This document shows, piece by piece, positions 35,718-43,956 of a stretch of DNA of 64,000 nucleotides. The notes below the pieces were generated by a model. That model saw only the letters and a list, made by a program, of their open reading frames with translations, did not search any database and was not told the origin of the DNA. The translations under genes were made by a program, and so were the position numbers. Position 1 is the stretch's first letter. Every line of letters starts with the position of its first letter. Origin of the DNA: Rs1 sp038900335 (GTDB lineage: Bacteria; Pseudomonadota; Gammaproteobacteria; Pseudomonadales; Balneatricaceae); NCBI GenBank assembly GCA_038900335.1, contig JBBMRB010000006.1:162462-226461 (forward strand), read 5' to 3'.

Positions 35718-36926
35718 CTACTCACTGACGTACTCAACCTCTACGTCATAATCATCGTCATCAAAATCATCTTCAGCACTGAGCGCTTCTCTATTGGCTC
35801 GCGCCTGCGTTCTAGCAACCTCACGCAAGTGATTGATATGCTCACGCGCCTCAGCATCAACACGTGCACGCATCTCATCTTCTTCGACCTGAAGATCAGG
35901 GTTAGCGATAATCGCCGCCGCACGCTTATCAAGGAAGTCCTGCAACGCACCGGTCAGCTCAGATGTCCCCTGCGCCGTTAACGCAGATATTCTAAAGACA
36001 GGACCCTTCCAGTCAAGAGCATCAACAACCGCCTGACAACGCGCCTCTAACTCATCCTCATCAACCATATCTATCTTGTTGAGAACCAACCATCTTGGCT
36101 GCGCTGACAAGGTAGTACTGAACTTACCCAGCTCTTTCACAGCTATAACAGCAGCTTCTTCAGGGGTGATATCATCCCAAGGCGCCATATCAACAATATG
36201 TAACAGCACCCGGTTACGCGCTAAATGCTTAAGGAAACGAATACCTAGACCCGCACCTTCAGCAGCACCTTCTATAATCCCTGGAATATCAGCAACAACA
36301 AAACTGCGCCCCTGCTCCGTTCTAACCACACCTAAACTTGGCACCAATGTAGTAAATGGATAGTTCGCAACTTTTGGCGTCGCCGCTGAAACCGCTCTAA
36401 CGAAAGTTGATTTACCAGCATTTGGCAGACCAAGCAAGCCAACGTCAGCTAACACCTTAAGCTCTAGCTTAACGTTGCGATATTCACCAGCAGAGCCATT
36501 GGAAGTTTGACGCGGCGCTCTATTCACCGAGCTCTTATAACGCGTATTACCCAAGCCATGAAACCCACCTTGGGCAATTTTCTCCATCTGGCCTATCTCA
36601 ATCAAATCCGCCAGCACTTCATCAGTATCCAAATCGATAACTGTTGTGCCGACAGGCACCTGCAGAATCAAATCTTCACCTTTAGAACCAGTACAGTTAC
36701 GACCCATTCCAGACTGACCTGTCTGCGCCTTATGCCTGCGCGTGTAGTGATAATCAACCAAGGTATTAAGCCCAGGATTTGCCTCTACAAAAATAGAGCC
36801 TCCATCACCACCATCGCCGCCATCAGGACCGCCTTTAGGAATATATTTTTCACGACGAAAGCTCATACAACCATTGCCGCCTTTGCCCGCTTCTACGACA
36901 ATAGTCGCCTCATCTACAAACTTCAT
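35718..36926 (-). CDS. obgE: GTPase ObgE/CgtA
   Basis: A 402-residue Obg GTPase. The glycine-rich Obg fold spans residues 1-158 (FRREKYIPKGGPDGGDGG). The G domain has GLPNAGKST (G1), YPFTTLVP (G2), DIPGIIEGAAEGAGLG (G3) and LNKIDMV (G4). An acidic C-terminal tail (EDDFDDDDYDVEVEY) is typical of the gammaproteobacterial type. It works in 50S subunit assembly and in the stringent response. It lies after rpmA, separated by an intrinsic terminator, and upstream of proB. Confidence 0.97.
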   Translation of the reverse strand: MKFVDEATIVVEAGKGGNGCMSFRREKYIPKGGPDGGDGGDGGSIFVEANPGLNTLVDYHYTRRHKAQTGQSGMGRNCTGSKGEDLILQVPVGTTVIDLDTDEVLADLIEIGQMEKIAQGGFHGLGNTRYKSSVNRAPRQTSNGSAGEYRNVKLELKVLADVGLLGLPNAGKSTFVRAVSAATPKVANYPFTTLVPSLGVVRTEQGRSFVVADIPGIIEGAAEGAGLGIRFLKHLARNRVLLHIVDMAPWDDITPEEAAVIAVKELGKFSTTLSAQPRWLVLNKIDMVDEDELEARCQAVVDALDWKGPVFRISALTAQGTSELTGALQDFLDKRAAAIIANPDLQVEEDEMRARVDAEAREHINHLREVARTQARANREALSAEDDFDDDDYDVEVEYVSE

Positions 36927-37044
36927 TCAAACCTCCCAAAGACCGCCAAGCACAATAGCCAGACAACCTCATTAGTATTCACACTCACATTATAAACTTA
37001 AAGCGTACAATTGACTGCAAACACCATTAAAAAAAACAACAGAC

Positions 37045-37071
37045 AAAAAAAAAGCCCCGCGAAGCGGAGCC
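37045..37071 (-). terminator. terminator after rplU-rpmA
   Basis: On the minus strand a GC-rich stem (GCTCCGC with GCGGGGC, TTC loop) is followed directly by nine T. It ends the ribosomal transcript, perhaps partially, before obgE. Confidence 0.85.
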
Positions 37072-37090
37072 TTTCTATCTAAAACACCGA

Positions 37091-37348
37091 TTACGCAGCT
37101 ACAATAGTAATGTATTTACGGTTTTTCGGGCCTTTAGTTTCAAATTTTACAACACCGTCCGCCTTAGCGAATAATGTATGGTCCTTACCACAACCTACGT
37201 TTACACCAGCGTGGAACTTAGTACCACGTTGACGAACAAGGATGCTACCAGCCGAAACCACTTGACCACCGAAGCGCTTAACACCTAAGCGCTTGGCATT
37301 GGAGTCGCGACCGTTCTTAGTAGAACCACCAGCTTTCTTATGAGCCAT
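37091..37348 (-). CDS. rpmA: 50S ribosomal protein L27
   Basis: An 85-residue basic protein with the invariant N-terminus AHKKAGGSTKNGRDSNAKRLGVK, which reaches into the peptidyl-transferase centre, and the RGTKFHAGVNVGCGKDHTLFA core. It is co-transcribed with rplU (22-base gap) and ends before a GC-rich terminator. Length and sequence are canonical. Confidence 0.98.
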   Translation of the reverse strand: MAHKKAGGSTKNGRDSNAKRLGVKRFGGQVVSAGSILVRQRGTKFHAGVNVGCGKDHTLFAKADGVVKFETKGPKNRKYITIVAA

Positions 37349-37370
37349 GAGTTATCTCCTATCGATCAGC

Positions 37371-37682
37371 TTAAACGCTGATACCTGTAATTTTAACTTC
37401 AGTGTACCATTGACGGTGACCCTGACGTGTCATTGAGTGCTTACGACGACGGAATTTGATGATGCTAACTTTCTCACCACGACCATGACTTACTACTTCT
37501 GCAGTAACTTTTGCACCACCAACTACTGGCTCGCCAACTTGAATGTCATCACCATTTCCAACCATTAAAACACGGTCAAAATCGATAGTTGAACCAGCTT
37601 CTACAGCTAATTTCTCTAATTTAAGAGTATAGCCTTCTTCTACACGGTATTGCTTACCGCCGCTTACAATTACTGCAAACAT
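37371..37682 (-). CDS. rplU: 50S ribosomal protein L21
   Basis: A 103-residue L21 (MFAVIVSGGKQYRVEEG to WYTEVKITGI), the same length as the E. coli protein. The start is the second of two tandem ATGs (37682), 7 bases after GGAG. The longer open frame reaches to 37817 but only covers the leader RNA. L21 binds 23S rRNA near L20. Its transcript begins at a near-consensus promoter (37789-37817) and has a structured leader of about 90 bases, described separately. Confidence 0.97.
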   Translation of the reverse strand: MFAVIVSGGKQYRVEEGYTLKLEKLAVEAGSTIDFDRVLMVGNGDDIQVGEPVVGGAKVTAEVVSHGRGEKVSIIKFRRRKHSMTRQGHRQWYTEVKITGISV

Positions 37683-37699
37683 CATATTTCTCCAGTTGT

Positions 37700-37777
37700 A
37701 ACTTGTCCGGCTACTAAAATGATACCTGTTTCTAATGGAGCTATCCATATAACAGGGAGCTAAAAGGTGGACAAGCT
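37700..37777 (-). promoter_or_regulatory. structured rplU leader RNA
   Basis: In the minus-strand transcript three nested helices can form. The outer one is AGCTTGTCC (37769-37777) with GGACAAGTT (37700-37708). The middle one is CCTGTT (37751-37756) with AACAGG (37725-37730). The inner one is ATGGA (37744-37748) with TCCAT (37735-37739), with a TAGC loop. The outer 3' arm lies just before the GGAG ribosome-binding site, as expected for an autoregulatory ribosomal-protein leader. The function is inferred. Confidence 0.6.
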
Positions 37778-37788
37778 TAGGGCGCGAG

Positions 37789-37817
37789 ATTATATAGCAA
37801 CATGCACTTAAGCTCAA
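37789..37817 (-). promoter_or_regulatory. rplU-rpmA promoter
   Basis: On the minus strand TTGAGC (37812-37817), exactly 17 bases, then TATAAT (37789-37794), followed by a GC-rich discriminator (CTCGCGCCC) typical of stringently controlled ribosomal promoters. Confidence 0.85.
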
Positions 37818-37939
37818 GCATAAAAGAGAATTAAAAAGAAGGGATATCGATATTTATTTGGCACAAGCTAGAAACTTATTTTGTCAAAACCAAACTTTAT
37901 CAATCCTCACACTTATTCCAACCTAGGCAAGACAAGGAC

Positions 37940-37968
37940 TTGACAGATTCAAAGCCACAACCTAGCAT
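37940..37968 (+). promoter_or_regulatory. ispB promoter
   Basis: TTGACA (37940-37945), a 17-base spacer and TAGCAT (37963-37968) give a plausible sigma-70 promoter with a leader of about 27 bases before the ispB ATG. Confidence 0.6.
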
Positions 37969-38001
37969 TCGTGTATCTTAAAAAGGGTATTATAAATCAT
38001 C

Positions 38002-38982
38002 ATGCAACCACACCAATTAAATACTAAAATTGAGCCACAATTTCTTGCAGTCAACGACTTCATTATTAATCATTTAGGCTCTAACGTCCCTCTAGTTGAA
38101 AAAATTGGTCACTATATTGTAGAAAGTGGCGGCAAGCGTTTTAGACCGCTATTGGTACTACTAGCGAGTAATGCTTGCCAATACCCCAACAACGCGAACG
38201 ATAATAATCACATCAAACTGGCGGCCACGATTGAATTTATACATACGGCTACATTATTACACGACGATGTAGTGGATGAGTCAGACTTGCGCCGAGGCAA
38301 AGATACCGCCAACGCAAAATGGGGTAACGCACCTAGCGTATTAGTTGGTGATTTTCTCTACTCGCGCGCCTTTCAAGTGATGGTCGAAATTGGCGAGCTA
38401 GCGGTAATGGATGTTATATCAAATGCAACCAACACTATTGCTGAAGGCGAAGTTCTGCAACTATTAAACAGCAAGAACCCTGATCTTAGTGAAGATGACT
38501 ACATGAAAGTCATCATTGCTAAAACAGCGATGCTGTTTGAAGCGGCTTGCGAAACAGGCGCTATTATTGCTCAAAGCTCTGCAAAAGAAAGAGAAGCTTT
38601 ACGACTATACGGTAAGCACCTGGGCATTGCCTTTCAATTAATTGATGACGTGATGGATTATTTATCTAGCGCTGAAGAAATGGGCAAAAACACCGGCGAC
38701 GATTTAGCGGAAGGTAAAGCGACACTGCCTCTGATCCAAGCGATGAAAGAAACCGATGCTGACAACAAAAAGCTGATCAGACGTGCAATAAGAGAAGGAG
38801 GCCTCGATGACCTCACACCTGTGTTAGATGCAATCTTAGCTACCAATGCCATTAATTACACACAGGACATGGCAAAACAACATGCCCAACTAGCTAAAGA
38901 TGCACTAAACGACATTAAAGACTCTAGCTTTAAAGACACGCTATTCACTTTAGCCGACTTATCCGTTGCTAGAAAATCTTAA
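38002..38982 (+). CDS. ispB: octaprenyl (polyprenyl) diphosphate synthase
   Basis: A 326-residue trans-prenyltransferase. The first aspartate-rich motif is LLHDDVVDESDLRRG and the second is QLIDDVMDY. GGKRFRP is the IPP-binding segment. It makes the side chain of ubiquinone, by extension of farnesyl diphosphate. Location divergent from rplU-rpmA is conserved in Pseudomonas and E. coli. Chain length (C40 or C45) cannot be told from sequence by eye. Confidence 0.95.
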   Translation: MQPHQLNTKIEPQFLAVNDFIINHLGSNVPLVEKIGHYIVESGGKRFRPLLVLLASNACQYPNNANDNNHIKLAATIEFIHTATLLHDDVVDESDLRRGKDTANAKWGNAPSVLVGDFLYSRAFQVMVEIGELAVMDVISNATNTIAEGEVLQLLNSKNPDLSEDDYMKVIIAKTAMLFEAACETGAIIAQSSAKEREALRLYGKHLGIAFQLIDDVMDYLSSAEEMGKNTGDDLAEGKATLPLIQAMKETDADNKKLIRRAIREGGLDDLTPVLDAILATNAINYTQDMAKQHAQLAKDALNDIKDSSFKDTLFTLADLSVARKS

Positions 38983-39310
38983 TTAATTTAGCTTAAGCCA
39001 CGATCAGATGATAGCAAGTGCGCGTTAGTAAACTTGCTATTTAGCACTAAAGTCCCTCAACAAATTTTCGAATATCCATTAATTCACTATAAAAACCAGC
39101 ATATTAGCCATAAAAGCCATAGACATCCCGCTATTATCCCAATCAAAAAACCGACAACATAAAACATAACTCATTGATATAGTTTGTTTTTTTAAAAATC
39201 ATCAAGGAAAAACAGCAAGGTTTTTATTTTTTTGGGCTGTAATGGGTGCCTAAGGGGGCGACAATCGGTATAATCGGCCGATATTTTACTAAAAGAGAAC
39301 TATATTTAAC
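38983..39310 (+). promoter_or_regulatory. intergenic region with fabA promoter candidate
   Basis: A 328-base gap before fabA. TATAAT at 39269-39274 lies 36 bases before the fabA ATG and directly abuts a perfect 10-base palindrome ATCGGCCGAT (39273-39282), a possible operator for a fatty-acid regulator. There is no good -35. Nothing else is recognised in the gap. Confidence 0.4.
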
Positions 39311-39826
39311 ATGACTAGACCTTCTTCTTTCAACCGCGACGAATTATTAAGCTGTGGTAATGGCGACATGTTTGGCCTTGGCAATGCACGTCTTCCTGTA
39401 GGTAATATGCTAATGATGGACCGTATTACTTCAATTTCTGCAGATGGCGGAGAATTTGGTAAAGGAGAAGTCATAGCCGAGTTAGATATCAACCCTGATT
39501 TATGGTTTTTTGATTGCCATTTCCCAACCGACCCTGTTATGCCTGGTTGCCTAGGATTAGATGCTATGTGGCAGCTTGTTGGCTTTTTCTTAGGCTGGAA
39601 AGGTAATCTAGGAAAAGGACGCGCACTAGGCTCTGGTGAAGTTAAGTTTTTCGGCCAAGTATTACCTACTGCTAAAAAAGTTACATACAAAATCACGATC
39701 AAGCGACTAATCGAGCGTAAATTGGTGATGGGTATTGCCGATGCAAGCATGCTCGTTGATGGCAAAGAAATTTATTCTGCAAAAGATTTAAAAGTTGGTT
39801 TATTTCAATCTACCGACGATTTTTAA
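39311..39826 (+). CDS. fabA: 3-hydroxydecanoyl-ACP dehydratase/isomerase
   Basis: A 171-residue FabA with both catalytic residues at the E. coli positions: His70 in FDCHFPTDPVMPG and Asp84 in CLGLDAMWQLVGF. It introduces the cis double bond that starts unsaturated fatty acid synthesis by the anaerobic route. It is followed 70 bases later by fabB, the standard pair. The intergenic region upstream carries a TATAAT and a palindrome that may be a regulator site. Confidence 0.98.
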   Translation: MTRPSSFNRDELLSCGNGDMFGLGNARLPVGNMLMMDRITSISADGGEFGKGEVIAELDINPDLWFFDCHFPTDPVMPGCLGLDAMWQLVGFFLGWKGNLGKGRALGSGEVKFFGQVLPTAKKVTYKITIKRLIERKLVMGIADASMLVDGKEIYSAKDLKVGLFQSTDDF

Positions 39827-39896
39827 TTTATTAGAGATTGCTGCCTGACATATCACGCGGCACTCAATTATTGATATTATTGACAGGAGACACCCA

Positions 39897-41111
39897 ATGA
39901 AACGCGTTGTTATAACCGGAATGGGAATCGTATCTTGCATTGGCAAAGATAAAGAGACAGTTCTAGAGTCATTGAAGACAGGACGCTCTGGCATTAGGTT
40001 TCAAGAAGAATACAAAGAAATGGGCTTTCGTAGCCACGTTGCTGGCAGTATCGAAGATTTTGATATTGAATCTTTGATTGACAGAAAGCTACGTCGCTTC
40101 ATGGGTAATGCTGCCGCTTATTCGTATGTTGCTATGCAGCAAGCGATTGCAGACTCAGGCCTGAGCGAAGACCAAGTATCAAACGTGCGCACAGGCCTTA
40201 TTGCAGGCTCTGGCGGCGCATCTTCTGCCGATATTATTGAAGCTGCTGATATCCTACGTGAAAAAGGCGTTAAGCGCGTTGGCCCATACCGAGTGACCCG
40301 TACTATGGGCAGTACGGTATCTGCTTGCTTAGCAACACCTTTTAAAATCAAAGGCGTGAACTACTCAATCACATCAGCCTGCGCCACCAGTGCTCACTGT
40401 ATTGGTGCTGCAATGGAGCAAATCCAATTAGGCAAGCAAGATATTGTTTTTGCCGGCGGCGGAGAAGAATTACACTGGTCATTAAGTGTTATGTTTGATG
40501 CGATGGGCGCACTCTCAACTAAATACAATGAAACACCAGAAAAAGCTTCTCGTGCTTACGATGCAAACCGCGATGGTTTCGTTATCGCAGGCGGTGGCGG
40601 TATGTTAGTTGTTGAAGAATATGAACACGCTATTGCCCGTGGTGCCAAAATATATGCAGAGCTTGTAGGCTATGGCGCAACCTCAGATGGTTACGACATG
40701 GTTGCTCCTTCAGGTGAAGGTGCTGTTCGCTGCATGCAGCAGGCTATGAGCACAGTTGATGGTGAGATTGATTACATCAACTCTCACGGCACTTCAACAC
40801 CTGCTGGTGACATGCAAGAGCTTAAAGCGATGAAGACAACTTTTGGCGATAAAATGCCTCCAGTTAGCTCAACCAAGTCTCTTACAGGCCATTCACTAGG
40901 CGCAACTGGCGTGCAAGAAGCGATCTACTGCATCTTAATGCAACAAGAGAGCTTCATTTGTGCATCGGCGAATATTGAAGAAGTTGACTCTGAAGCTGCG
41001 GGCTTACCGATAGTTCAAGAGCGTATCGACAATGTTGAATTAACTCGCGTAATGTCAAACAGCTTTGGCTTTGGCGGCACTAACTCAACATTAGTCTTCC
41101 AAAAAATATAA
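39897..41111 (+). CDS. fabB: 3-oxoacyl-ACP synthase I
   Basis: A 404-residue condensing enzyme, canonical FabB length. The active-site Cys162 is in TSACATSAHCIG, and the two histidines lie in NSHGTSTPAGD and KSLTGHSLGATG. It elongates the cis-3-decenoyl-ACP made by FabA and so commits carbon to unsaturated fatty acids. It is translated from an ATG after AGGAGA and is probably co-transcribed with fabA. A hairpin follows the stop. Confidence 0.98.
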   Translation: MKRVVITGMGIVSCIGKDKETVLESLKTGRSGIRFQEEYKEMGFRSHVAGSIEDFDIESLIDRKLRRFMGNAAAYSYVAMQQAIADSGLSEDQVSNVRTGLIAGSGGASSADIIEAADILREKGVKRVGPYRVTRTMGSTVSACLATPFKIKGVNYSITSACATSAHCIGAAMEQIQLGKQDIVFAGGGEELHWSLSVMFDAMGALSTKYNETPEKASRAYDANRDGFVIAGGGGMLVVEEYEHAIARGAKIYAELVGYGATSDGYDMVAPSGEGAVRCMQQAMSTVDGEIDYINSHGTSTPAGDMQELKAMKTTFGDKMPPVSSTKSLTGHSLGATGVQEAIYCILMQQESFICASANIEEVDSEAAGLPIVQERIDNVELTRVMSNSFGFGGTNSTLVFQKI

Positions 41112-41142
41112 CGCTCTAAGTACTTAGATTATAGAGACAAAC

Positions 41143-41183
41143 CTCTTAGCTAAATGTAGTCAATAAAACGACTTAGCTAAGAG
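41143..41183 (+). terminator. hairpin after fabB
   Basis: CTCTTAGCTAA pairs perfectly with TTAGCTAAGAG (11 bp) across a 19-base loop, followed by ATTTTATT. It is a plausible terminator of fabAB, although the loop is long and the T-run is imperfect. Confidence 0.5.
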
Positions 41184-41392
41184 ATTTTATTGAGTACTTG
41201 CCAGCTACACAGCATCAATAAAACTCATGCCCACCAGCATTTTAAATAATATGATTTTAAACTAATGATCATATGCTCTTTACCCTCTATCCAAGCAATA
41301 TAAAAACCAGCTATACATATAACGCCTGCTAAACATAAACTTTTGTTGTTAAAGCTAGCGACTAGCGACACCTATATAAAGCGAGATTATCT

Positions 41393-42340
41393 TTGCAACA
41401 CTTAAGCAGTTTATTCAGCATTATGACGGCGCTCGCACCTGTCTTCATTATGATTGCTATCGGTTATACCATCACTAAATTAGCAATAATCCCGAAACAA
41501 GGCATAAGCTATTTAGGCACTTTTGTAATAAAAATTGCTTTACCTTGTATGCTTTTTAGCTCGCTGGCGAACCTATCTTTTAAAGAAATATACCATCCTA
41601 ACTATATTCTGACCTACGCGTTAGGCTCAATTTTAGCATTTATCCTCACCATGCTTATCGCTAGCAAAATCAGAAACAAAGACATGACAACCAGTGCCGT
41701 GATTGGTATTGGCAGCTGCTTTTCTAATAGCGGTTTTATTGGCTACGCCATCCTGACTCAAGTAATAGGCAGTGCAGCGATAGTTCCGATAGCACTCACA
41801 CTAGTGGTTGAAAGTATGATTATGCTACCAATTATACTAGCGGTTGCCGATACGACAGCGAATACTAGCTCATTGAGGAAAACGCTGTTAACGACATTGA
41901 GCCGGCTCATCAAAAACCCGTTAATATGGAGTATTGTGTTAGGTGTACTTTGCTCGCTAATTCAATACAAACCTAACACCATCATGATGTCGGTGATTGA
42001 TAAGCTTGGTGACACCAGCGGTACTATTGCACTGCTAACCATCGGTGGAACACTGGTAGGCTTGCAGCTAAAAGGTATGAAAACAGATATTATTCAGATC
42101 ATGCTGAGCAAGCTGTTTTTGCACCCTTTACTCGTGTTAGCGGTGCTGCTTTTGACACCAAAGATGCCGACAGTATTTTACCAGACAGCAATATTACTAG
42201 CGTGTATGCCAATGCTTAGCATCTACCCTATCTTGGGCATAAAGTATGGGATGGAAAATAGATGTGCAGCAGCGCTAGTGGCGACGACTGCACTATCATT
42301 TGTCACGATTAGCTTATGGAGTATCTTTATTGGCGTTTGA
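41393..42340 (+). CDS. AEC-family (auxin efflux carrier-like) transporter
   Basis: A 315-residue membrane protein with about ten hydrophobic helices. The N-terminal ALAPVFIMIAIGYTITK and the C-terminal half (IGGTLVGLQLKG; LACMPMLSIYPILGIKYG) match AEC permeases, which move malate, malonate or other carboxylates. The start is ambiguous: TTG 41393, or ATG 41423, which would give LAPVFIMIAIGY close to the N-terminus as in homologues. Neither has a strong ribosome-binding site. It stands alone. Confidence 0.82.
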   Translation: MQHLSSLFSIMTALAPVFIMIAIGYTITKLAIIPKQGISYLGTFVIKIALPCMLFSSLANLSFKEIYHPNYILTYALGSILAFILTMLIASKIRNKDMTTSAVIGIGSCFSNSGFIGYAILTQVIGSAAIVPIALTLVVESMIMLPIILAVADTTANTSSLRKTLLTTLSRLIKNPLIWSIVLGVLCSLIQYKPNTIMMSVIDKLGDTSGTIALLTIGGTLVGLQLKGMKTDIIQIMLSKLFLHPLLVLAVLLLTPKMPTVFYQTAILLACMPMLSIYPILGIKYGMENRCAAALVATTALSFVTISLWSIFIGV

Positions 42341-42364
42341 TTTTGTAGACATATAACAACGGAC

Positions 42365-43099
42365 TTACATTTTATCTAATTCAAGCATTTGCTCTTTAAC
42401 CCAACTGACAGACTCATCGTGCAAATCACTAACACCTCGCTGATCTGACGCTATTGGTTTACCAATGCGCAGTGTAATAGTACCCGGTTTTTTCAAAAGA
42501 GACTTTCCAGGCCAGTAAACACCGGCATTATGGGCCATTGGAATGAGCGGCACTTGCGCACTAGCGGCCAGCATTGCCCCCCCTTTATTAAAGACCCCCA
42601 ACTCTCCTGTTGGCAGACGAGTCCCCTGCGGGAAAATAATAATGGGAATGCCGCGCTCTAAGCGATCTTTACCTTGGCCTAATAACTGTTTTAGCGCACC
42701 ACGTTTCTGGCTTCTATCTAAAGCAATAGGCTCTAACATTGCCAGAGCCCAACCAAAGAACGGTATTTTCAATAGTTCTTGCTTTAATACAATGGTATGT
42801 GGACGAATAAGGGTTTGGAAAAAAATCGTTTCCCACTCACTTTGATGATTGGCAATTACCACATAAGCACCATCTTTTGGCAAGTTTTCTAAGCCTTCAA
42901 CTTTTACCTTAATGCCGCAGCACCATTTGATAAGAAATACGTAAAAAAAGTTTAACGCGGTAACGAAGCGAAAACGTTTTTCATAAGGTAGACCTCTGGC
43001 CACAATAACGCACAACAAACCATGGATAATAGTCGCCACATAAAATGCACTATAATAAACAATTGCTCGTATAAAATTTAAAACTTTATTCACAAACAT
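42365..43099 (-). CDS. 1-acyl-sn-glycerol-3-phosphate acyltransferase (PlsC-like)
   Basis: A 244-residue membrane-bound acyltransferase with one or two N-terminal hydrophobic helices. Motif I reads NHQSEWET (NHQSxWE, the HX4E form seen in many proteobacterial PlsC relatives). The later motif FPQGTRLP is present. It should acylate lysophosphatidic acid in phospholipid synthesis. It is the last gene of a leftward group with moaD and moaC, with only a 26-base gap to moaD, although a functional link to molybdopterin synthesis is not obvious. Confidence 0.88.
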   Translation of the reverse strand: MFVNKVLNFIRAIVYYSAFYVATIIHGLLCVIVARGLPYEKRFRFVTALNFFYVFLIKWCCGIKVKVEGLENLPKDGAYVVIANHQSEWETIFFQTLIRPHTIVLKQELLKIPFFGWALAMLEPIALDRSQKRGALKQLLGQGKDRLERGIPIIIFPQGTRLPTGELGVFNKGGAMLAASAQVPLIPMAHNAGVYWPGKSLLKKPGTITLRIGKPIASDQRGVSDLHDESVSWVKEQMLELDKM

Positions 43100-43125
43100 A
43101 TCCCTTAACTCGTATCTGTTTAAAA

Positions 43126-43380
43126 CTAGCCGCCGGTAACAGGTGGAAAAAATGCGACTTCATCACCATCACATATAACCTGTGTAGAATTTACCATCTC
43201 TTGGTTGACAGCAATTAATACATTGCTATTTGATAGCACGCTTTGCCATTGCTGACCGCGCTCTTGTTGTAACCAAGATGATAGCTGACCTGTTGTCGAC
43301 ACACTATCAGGCAGCGCTATCATCTCATCAGCTAGATTAAGCGCCTCTCGAATACTGGCAAAATAAATAATTTTAATCAT
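43126..43380 (-). CDS. moaD: molybdopterin synthase small subunit MoaD
   Basis: An 84-residue ubiquitin-like protein ending in the essential Gly-Gly (FFPPVTGG) that becomes thiocarboxylated and donates sulfur to precursor Z. The N-terminus IKIIYFASIREAL is typical MoaD. It follows moaC by 37 bases. The partner moaE is not in the window. Confidence 0.93.
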   Translation of the reverse strand: MIKIIYFASIREALNLADEMIALPDSVSTTGQLSSWLQQERGQQWQSVLSNSNVLIAVNQEMVNSTQVICDGDEVAFFPPVTGG

Positions 43381-43417
43381 ACGATATAACCTTCTATATA
43401 CACTGGAAAGCTCACGT

Positions 43418-43897
43418 TTAAGCTTCAGCTTGCCAGTGACCGCTTTTTCCGCCTAATTTCTCTAACAGCTTAAGGTTTTGAATACACATCCCCTTATCGA
43501 CAGCCTTACACATATCGTATATCGTTAGCGCCGCTGTACTGGCAGCCGTTAGCGCTTCCATTTCAACCCCTGTCTGCCCTGATAAGCGGCAGGTCGCTGT
43601 AATAATCACCCTGTTTTGTTCAGCATCTAAAGCCAAATCGACATTCACTTTAGTCAACATTAATGGATGGCACATCGGTATTAAGTCACTGGTTTTTTTA
43701 GCTGCCATAATGCCGGCTATTCTAGCGACCGCTAACACATCACCCTTTTTATGGCCGCCGCTGCTAATCAACTCAAGAGTCTGCGCTAGCATATGTACTT
43801 CAGCGTAGGCCGTTGCTTCTCTGGTGGTGACTGATTTCTCTGTTACATCAACCATTTGCGCATTACCGCTGGCATCTAAATGGGTTAACTGTGTCAT
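43418..43897 (-). CDS. moaC: cyclic pyranopterin monophosphate synthase MoaC
   Basis: A 159-residue MoaC. LTHLDASGNAQMVDV, the IPMCHPLMLTKV segment and MEALTAASTAALTIYDMCKAVDKGM are all hallmark motifs. It catalyses formation of cPMP from the MoaA product. The start chosen is ATG 43897, preceded by GGAAAA. A TTG four codons upstream is open but less likely. It precedes moaD in the same transcript. Confidence 0.95.
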   Translation of the reverse strand: MTQLTHLDASGNAQMVDVTEKSVTTREATAYAEVHMLAQTLELISSGGHKKGDVLAVARIAGIMAAKKTSDLIPMCHPLMLTKVNVDLALDAEQNRVIITATCRLSGQTGVEMEALTAASTAALTIYDMCKAVDKGMCIQNLKLLEKLGGKSGHWQAEA

Positions 43898-43956
43898 ACT
43901 GTTTTCCAAATTCGTTAAATCTACGTCTTTGCTTTTTATGACGCTCTACTACACCG

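Noticed and set aside
36507..36995. 162-codon open frame on plus strand opposite obgE
   Set aside because: It is antisense to the conserved Obg and G domains, with composition driven by the reverse codons, so a shadow frame.
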